A program made the translations under genes and the position numbers. Below are positions 21,601 to 24,583 of a stretch of 24,583 nt of DNA, piece by piece. Source of the stretch: Saccoglossus kowalevskii (lineage: Eukaryota; Hemichordata; Enteropneusta; Harrimaniidae); the NCBI RefSeq assembly GCF_000003605.2, contig NW_003130854.1, forward strand, positions 2,740,140 to 2,764,722, given 5' to 3'. Below the pieces are notes generated by a model. The model saw only the letters and a program-made list of their open reading frames with translations, had not been told where the DNA came from and did not search any database. Each line of letters begins with the position of its first letter. Positions within the stretch are counted from its first letter, which is position 1.

Positions 21601-23716
21601 TAAAATTTCTCAGCAATAAAAAGAATATAAAAACAGTTACCAATTTTGGGCTCACACTCAAGAAGAGTGGAACAAGATGTGTCCGAGGTTTTCTCAGGAT
21701 TTGGTCGTTGCCATGGCCACTGTAATAATATGTGAAGACGACACACACAGACACACACACACACATGCACACATACGTGTCTTACCGTCGTTGTAACTAC
21801 ACACATTAGATTAATGTTTAATATAGGTGCGATATGAACTCGATTAAAATGTGTTCCTATTTAGGGTTGCTCAATTACAGTACATTTCAACGTAGAATTG
21901 CGTTTTAATTAAGTTTAATTGAAGCATACCTCCCCCTTTACTAAAACTAAGCTACGCAAACTTGACTTAAATTCGACTGAATATTATTATAAATTGTGAA
22001 AATTGTGAGGGTCGTCACAATTCGCTGTAAAGTTGAAAATTGAAGTCGTCACAACGTTGGTGCCACACACGCACAATTCATAAACTAATAAACCATCAGT
22101 CGTCTGTGTTTACCTACTTCACAAAAAACGATCTGGGCTTTGGTACATGTAAATACCTTCACCATAATCATAGACTCACAAATCGTTCCGTGCTCACACT
22201 CAATTAATAGCCGGTTTAGTTTATGGAAACGACCACAGAAAATTATTATGCACTATTGTACGTGTTTATCAACTACGAATAATCAACACTTAAAAATAAC
22301 ATCGCTGCACTGTATTGTGGGAAATATTTTATGAATACGGGTATTTATATATGCCTTTAACCATATCTAATTCTCACCAACACACGTTCTACCGTTACTA
22401 TGTAAAGTATAACCTGCATCACATGTACAATAGTAACTACCAATTGTGTTGTGACATGTATGTAGGCATGAATTACCAGCAGTACATTCGTTTATATCTG
22501 AAAAGAAAGTAAGTCAAAGCACGCCCTGTGCAGATAATCAGAAAAAAATGTCAACGAATAACCCTACATTAAAGCGGGAAGGTCGTCATCTGCGCACGCG
22601 TGGGAATTGAGTCCCAGGCGACGATAACAACACACGCTAAAAACGCAGAGGCTCTTGGGTAGACGCATGTTTATAAACAATGACACGCTATGGCCATCTG
22701 ACGCAGGTGACGACTCCCCCGCTTTAAATATCCCTGTTATAATTCGCTCATTCTTTTTTAGTTGTTATTATTATAATGGAAGTACGCAGTAGTAGTCTTC
22801 ACGAAGCACGGATAGACCCCGCTGTGTTCACGCACGAGAAGAATCAGTGGTTAGCACGGGCTAAGGAACTTGTTAAGAATACACAAATAGTTCATACATG
22901 TTAGTTCTACGGTCATAAAACAATACCAAAGCAGAAAGTGCAGATTGCAAAAATAACGGTAAATCTAAGCACATCTCAGCGTCATTTTATTTTTTTCTCA
23001 AGAACAATATCTCTGTGCTTGAGTTGATTGTCATGTCGGAAATAAATAGTTATTACTATAATAGTAAATCTTCCAAAAGAAGATTGAATGCATCGGCGTT
23101 TTGGGTGCTTAACCCGGGTTAAGCGTTCACGCATACTTCATTACCCCGAGCTAAGAGTCTGGAACGGGTCTTAATAACGGGCCAGATATAATGCATACTT
23201 AGCCCGAGCTAAGCGTTCACGCATGTTCTAGGGTGTTTGGCCTCTTAACCCGTGCTTAGAAGATATGCATGAACGATACTAATAATAATTCGTGACTGTA
23301 GGTGTTAGGTAATCAATAGTGCTTGCCTTCACAAGTCCTTTTGTCACTGGTTAGACTATAACCTTGGTCGCATGCACAGTAGTAGCTTCCCATTGTGTTA
23401 TGGCAGCTGTGGCTGCAGGCTTCTCCAATCCTACATTCGTTAATGTCTAGTTAAAGCAAATGAAACAACGATAATGTCATAACAATATTTCATATCACAC
23501 TATTAATCGTCACAGTGTTTCTCAAAGACAAACAAAAATCACATTAGTGATACCAGTGATAGTGTTTTTAATTTCTTAACAACTAAGAGTAAATACCGTT
23601 ACAGGTTGTGCCATCGCTGTCTAAAATATACCCTGGGTCGCATGTACAGTAATAACTTCCCATTGTGTTGAGGCAGTTATGACTGCATGCTCCTGGGTTA
23701 TTGCATTCGTTTATGT
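12535..23716 (-). CDS. Large EGF / coiled-coil / Ig single-pass membrane protein, last 12 exons (N terminus outside window)
   Basis: Twelve minus-strand exons join in frame: 23716-23597, 23446-23327, 22497-22378, 19875-19753, 19584-19462, 19323-18365, 18250-18094, 17829-14029, 13821-13657, 13553-13492, 12866-12791, 12692-12535. They give 1,994 residues (numbered from the first, split, codon). Order: EGF 1-203 (five modules, the first three of calcium-binding type starting DINEC), unrecognised beta-rich ectodomain about 204-925, coiled coil 929-1019, ten-Cys cluster 1021-1069, coiled coil 1070-1149, RKKR 1237-1240, N-glycan-rich region 1249-1500, Ig 1507-1589, Ig 1592-1680, GCC2/GCC3-like Cys repeats about 1835-1897, membrane helix about 1926-1952, basic cytoplasmic tail to 1994. 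I do not recognise it as a named gene. The architecture points to a cell-surface adhesion or recognition protein; that role is inference. Signal peptide and promoter lie right of the window. Confidence 0.5.
12791..12866 (-). CDS. EGF/Ig protein: transmembrane exon
   Basis: [20 protein letters not shown] then VCIAL, the outer two thirds of a membrane helix that continues in the last exon. Acceptor CATAACAG, phase 0; donor G|GTACGT, phase 1. Confidence 0.5.
12867..13491 (-). other. Intron of the EGF/Ig gene (625 bp, no gene)
   Basis: AT-rich intron between the juxtamembrane and membrane exons; nothing recognised. Confidence 0.5.
13492..13553 (-). CDS. EGF/Ig protein: 62-nt juxtamembrane exon
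   Basis: GT completes Cys, then [20 protein letters not shown], an acidic, Pro-rich stalk. The acceptor (GGAAAAAAG) lacks a good pyrimidine tract; a later AG (GACGAAG|AC) also gives phase 1 but loses the cysteine. The chosen one is preferred but not certain. Donor GAG|GTTGGT, phase 0. Confidence 0.5.
13657..13821 (-). CDS. EGF/Ig protein: exon with two GCC2/GCC3-type cysteine repeats
   Basis: [20 protein letters not shown] then [20 protein letters not shown] and NGYTTQ. The C-x-x-G-x-Y ... C-x-x-C repeat is the ephrin-receptor-like (GCC2/GCC3) pattern found in many invertebrate surface proteins. Acceptor TATAAAG, phase 1. Donor T|GTAAGG splits what should be the last Cys, restored by GT of the next exon. 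Confidence 0.5.
14029..17829 (-). CDS. EGF/Ig protein: 3.8-kb exon with coiled coils, Cys cluster, furin site and two Ig domains
   Basis: 1,266 uninterrupted codons plus split codons at both ends (phase 1). Beta-rich start; Ala/Glu/Asp-rich coiled coil at about 16768-16496; ten cysteines in 49 residues at about 16492-16346; second Ala-rich coiled coil to about 16106; amphipathic strands; basic RKKR|S at 15844-15833; 16 N-x-S/T sequons downstream against one upstream in this exon; two Ig domains at about 15034-14786 and 14779-14513, each with Cys, Trp and a (D/A)-x-G-W-Y-x-C motif; then an unassigned helical stretch before the donor TGTG|GTAAGT. In most animal genes Ig domains sit on separate phase-1 exons; here they are fused to everything else in one exon. 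The acceptor is TTTTTATAG. Confidence 0.5.
15833..15844 (-). other. Furin-type cleavage site RKKR
   Basis: FRKKR|SIEY in the extracellular part, fitting R-x-(K/R)-R. It marks the switch from an almost sequon-free region to a heavily glycosylated one. Cleavage is inferred from the motif. Confidence 0.5.
18094..18250 (-). CDS. EGF/Ig protein: 157-nt exon continuing the ectodomain
   Basis: [20 protein letters not shown] then [14 protein letters not shown] and [11 protein letters not shown], amphipathic beta strands without cysteine or asparagine. Acceptor ATTTTACAG, phase 0; donor G|GTAAGG, phase 1. Confidence 0.5.
18365..19323 (-). CDS. EGF/Ig protein: 959-nt exon, unrecognised beta-rich ectodomain
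   Basis: 319 residues after a split codon: a Cys-containing entry segment [17 protein letters not shown], then about 300 residues of alternating hydrophobic/polar pattern typical of beta sandwiches. Few cysteines ([23 protein letters not shown]) and no N-glycosylation sequon. I recognise no domain family. Acceptor TTTTTACAG, phase 1; donor AAG|GTAATT, phase 0. Confidence 0.5.
19462..19584 (-). CDS. EGF/Ig protein: fifth EGF module, divergent
   Basis: [20 protein letters not shown] then [11 protein letters not shown] and NNMTKC. Keeps six cysteines and phase 1-1, but replaces the usual G-S-(Y/F)-x-C with GGAVC, and carries an N-M-T sequon. Acceptor AAATTCAG, donor G|GTGAGT. Confidence 0.5.
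19753..19875 (-). CDS. EGF/Ig protein: fourth EGF module
   Basis: [20 protein letters not shown] then [11 protein letters not shown] and RTCS. Six cysteines, phase 1-1, one residue longer than the first three and with Thr in place of Ile in the D-x-N-E motif. Acceptor TTCTGTAG, donor A|GTAAGA. Confidence 0.5.
20219..20230. repeat. Homopolymer C run
   Basis: Twelve consecutive cytosines in AT-rich surroundings; length could be affected by sequencing error. Confidence 0.5.
20490..20575 (+). repeat. Dispersed repeat, copy 1 (short)
   Basis: Shares ACCATAAA...CAGTCGTCTGTGTTTATCTACTTCAC-like sequence and CATAAATATAAACT with the two longer copies at 21143 and 22087; truncated and with a deletion in the middle. 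Confidence 0.5.
20900..21037 (-). other. Orphan 45-codon ORF in a GC-richer intronic block
   Basis: Starts [20 protein letters not shown] and ends in TAG at 20902-20900, preceded in frame by a stop. The composition is more protein-like than the intron around it. The opposite strand is also open over the same block. It could be a fossil of an inserted coding sequence or repeat. I recognise no family. Confidence 0.5.
21143..21328 (+). repeat. Dispersed repeat, copy 2
   Basis: About 185 bp alignable with copy 3. The core shared string is GGTACATGCAAATAACTTCA here and GGTACATGTAAATACCTTCA in copy 3, with similar order of flanking words and visible small indels. Confidence 0.5.
21741..21765. repeat. 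(CA)n microsatellite
   Basis: Slightly interrupted AC dinucleotide repeat. Confidence 0.5.
22087..22278 (+). repeat. Dispersed repeat, copy 3
   Basis: Aligns with copy 2 end to end, from AATAAACC(A)TCAG to GT(G)TTTATCAACT. About three quarters identical by eye in the best 90 bp. No terminal inverted repeats or poly-A tail seen. Confidence 0.5.
22378..22497 (-). CDS. EGF/Ig protein: third EGF module
   Basis: [20 protein letters not shown] then [10 protein letters not shown] and RTCVG. Calcium-binding EGF, phase 1-1. Acceptor CTTTTCAG, donor G|GTGAGA. Strongly similar to the two preceding modules, indicating tandem exon duplication. Confidence 0.5.
22704..22730 (+). repeat. Promoter-like repeated motif, copy B
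   Basis: CAGGTGACGACTCCCCCGCT then TTAAATA, closely matching copy A at 11687. The TATA-like TTTAAATA lies 46 bases before an ATG that opens a 42-codon ORF. Confidence 0.5.
22776..22904 (+). CDS. Hypothetical 42-residue ORF downstream of promoter-like motif B
   Basis: Plus-strand [23 protein letters not shown] then [15 protein letters not shown], ending TAG at 22902-22904. It has balanced, amphipathic composition and follows a TATA-like box at a natural distance, in an intron of the opposite-strand gene. No ribosome context or family match is known to me. It may be the 5' end of a degenerate mobile element rather than a gene. Confidence 0.5.
   Translation: MEVRSSSLHEARIDPAVFTHEKNQWLARAKELVKNTQIVHTC
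23108..23259. repeat. Cluster of four 16-bp palindrome-like units
   Basis: Units CTTAACCCGGGTTAAG (23108, a perfect palindrome), ATTACCCCGAGCTAAG (23140), CTTAGCCCGAGCTAAG (23198) and CTTAACCCGTGCTTAG (23244). The first and third are followed by the same 11 bases, CGTTCACGCAT, giving two 27-bp direct repeats with 24 matches, 90 bp apart. Confidence 0.5.
23327..23446 (-). CDS. EGF/Ig protein: second EGF module, GC splice donor
   Basis: [20 protein letters not shown] then [10 protein letters not shown] and RTCEG. Calcium-binding EGF, phase 1-1. The donor reads GAAG|GCAAGC; no GT after the last cysteine fits, and the upstream GT (ACTT|GTGAAG) would remove that cysteine. Hence a GC-AG intron. 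Confidence 0.5.
23597..23716 (-). CDS. EGF/Ig protein, first visible exon: calcium-binding EGF module
   Basis: [20 protein letters not shown] then [10 protein letters not shown] and final Cys: six cysteines, an N-terminal D-I-N-E calcium-site motif, and a hydroxylation-type Asn before the aromatic-C pair. Phase 1 at both ends, the symmetric class used in exon shuffling. Acceptor ATTTTTCAG, donor G|GTATTT. Upstream exons are outside the window. Confidence 0.5.
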
Positions 23717-24583
23717 CTGAAAAATATAAAATTAAAGTTACAATGTTGGTATTATGTTTGTATTATGTTGGAAGTCTTAAACTATTTGTAAAGATGGCAG
23801 GGAATGATTTTTTCAGATTGTTGTATTGATGGTGTACTAAGATACCGGAAATATGCTCATAATTAAATCTTATGAACAAACTTATGAACGACTTGTGATC
23901 GCGTCCATTCTGGGCGAGCCTATATTGCAGCCTGGTACATGTCTGGATTCCCTTGAGTAATTTGAGCCCCCGGTTTGAGCCTGGAAATAACGACAGTCAG
24001 CTGGCGTACAAGTGATAATATGCGATTATTTCACCGATATTATATGGGGGTAGCCATCTTGAACACTGCTTAAAACTACAAAATGTAAATAGTCAAGTTG
24101 AAAAACATTTTCCTACAAATCAGGGAGAAAATAACAAACTTTCCCATACAAAAGATCCGTTGGGGTAAAATTAAGCCGACCGCTAAAAAAGTCATTCGTC
24201 ATTTTTACGTAGATACGAAAGAAATAGAACACTTTCTCTAGTATATTTGAAAGCGAAATCGCCACCCAACAGTAAAACCATCGCTTATTAGCTCCTCAAG
24301 TATGACGATCGTCCCCTACTGTTATATAGATTCGCCGTAAGTAGGCGTGATCAAAAGACGGCGCCAGCGAGATTCGAAAGCCAACCGTTCAGTCAAAACC
24401 CAAGCAGTTAACCAATTCGCAAGCAAGTTTGCAAATTACTCCAGACCATTCGTGCCGGTGTTATCGCTATCGCCACACGAGACTCCAGCTTGTATCCTAT
24501 ACAATTTTCCTTCCGCCCACTTAATTTTAATATTCATATGACCTTTGCACTGACATCGATAGCCAATCGCATCGACCGCGGAC
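23717..24583 (-). other. Right-hand end: intron of the EGF/Ig gene, no exon found
   Basis: 867 bp without an EGF-like or other recognisable exon. The last 300 bp are GC-richer with an open plus-strand frame (24347-24541) of basic composition that I cannot support as a gene. Confidence 0.5.

Larger units (their letters stand above)
19876..22377 (-). other. 2.5-kb intron between EGF modules 3 and 4, repeat-rich
   Basis: No EGF-like exon was found in it. It contains a 12-base C run (20219-20230), three copies of a dispersed repeat, a (CA)n run and a GC-richer block with an orphan ORF (20900-21037), each listed separately. A low-complexity T/A-rich block at about 21530-21720 has open frames but no protein-like composition. 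Confidence 0.5.
22498..23326 (-). other. Intron between EGF modules 2 and 3, with inserted elements
   Basis: 829 bp with a GC-richer plus-strand promoter-like segment and small ORF (22600-22904) and a cluster of palindromes (23108-23259), unlike the AT-rich introns around it. No EGF exon inside. Confidence 0.5.

Noticed and set aside
21444-21806. Minus-strand frame with Cys/Val-rich start, possible Cys-rich peptide
   Set aside because: The Cys-Val run is just translation of the (CA)n microsatellite, and the rest has no EGF spacing.
23108-23259. CRISPR-like spaced repeats
   Set aside because: Irregular spacing, palindromic units and a eukaryotic intronic context rule out a CRISPR array.
24347-24541. 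Basic 64-residue plus-strand frame near the right edge
   Set aside because: No splice context, homology or promoter; length is within chance for GC-richer DNA.

Overview
The window is animal (metazoan) nuclear DNA. It is AT-rich, and all recognisable coding sequence is split into exons with GT-AG (twice GC-AG) introns of about 0.1 to 2.5 kb and matching splice phases. Two protein-coding genes lie head-to-tail, both on the minus strand and both cut by the window edges. Intron size, base composition and the EGF/Ig/coiled-coil mosaic gene suggest a marine invertebrate. I cannot name the phylum from sequence alone.

Gene 1 (190-11068, minus) is an ABCC-family (MRP4/ABCC4-like) ABC transporter. 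Eighteen exons join in frame into the first 875 residues: a short N terminus without TMD0, the complete first transmembrane domain, the complete first nucleotide-binding domain (NBD1), a Ser/acid-rich linker and the start of the second transmembrane domain. The rest lies left of base 1. Two oddities stand out. The Q-loop of NBD1 has been replaced by a (TATG)9 microsatellite read in frame, and intron 17 uses a GC donor that the reading frame requires.

Gene 2 (12535-23716, minus) encodes the last 1,994 or so residues of a large single-pass surface protein. In order it has five EGF modules on phase 1-1 exons, a long unrecognised beta-rich ectodomain, coiled coil / ten-cysteine cluster / coiled coil, a furin-type RKKR site, a heavily N-glycosylated stretch, two Ig domains, two GCC2/GCC3-type Cys repeats, a membrane helix and a 42-residue basic tail. 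Most of it sits in one uninterrupted 3.8-kb exon. Its N terminus and promoter lie right of the window. I do not recognise it as a named protein, and it is the best candidate here for an undescribed molecule.

The 1.47 kb between the genes holds the ABCC gene's putative promoter and the 3' end of gene 2. Introns carry microsatellites, a 102-bp foldback (MITE-like) element, a three-copy dispersed repeat, a cluster of 16-bp palindromes, and a promoter-like motif present twice, one copy preceding a 42-codon plus-strand ORF. I saw no RNA genes, CRISPR arrays or intact autonomous transposons. Nothing in the sequence indicates that the two genes act in one pathway.
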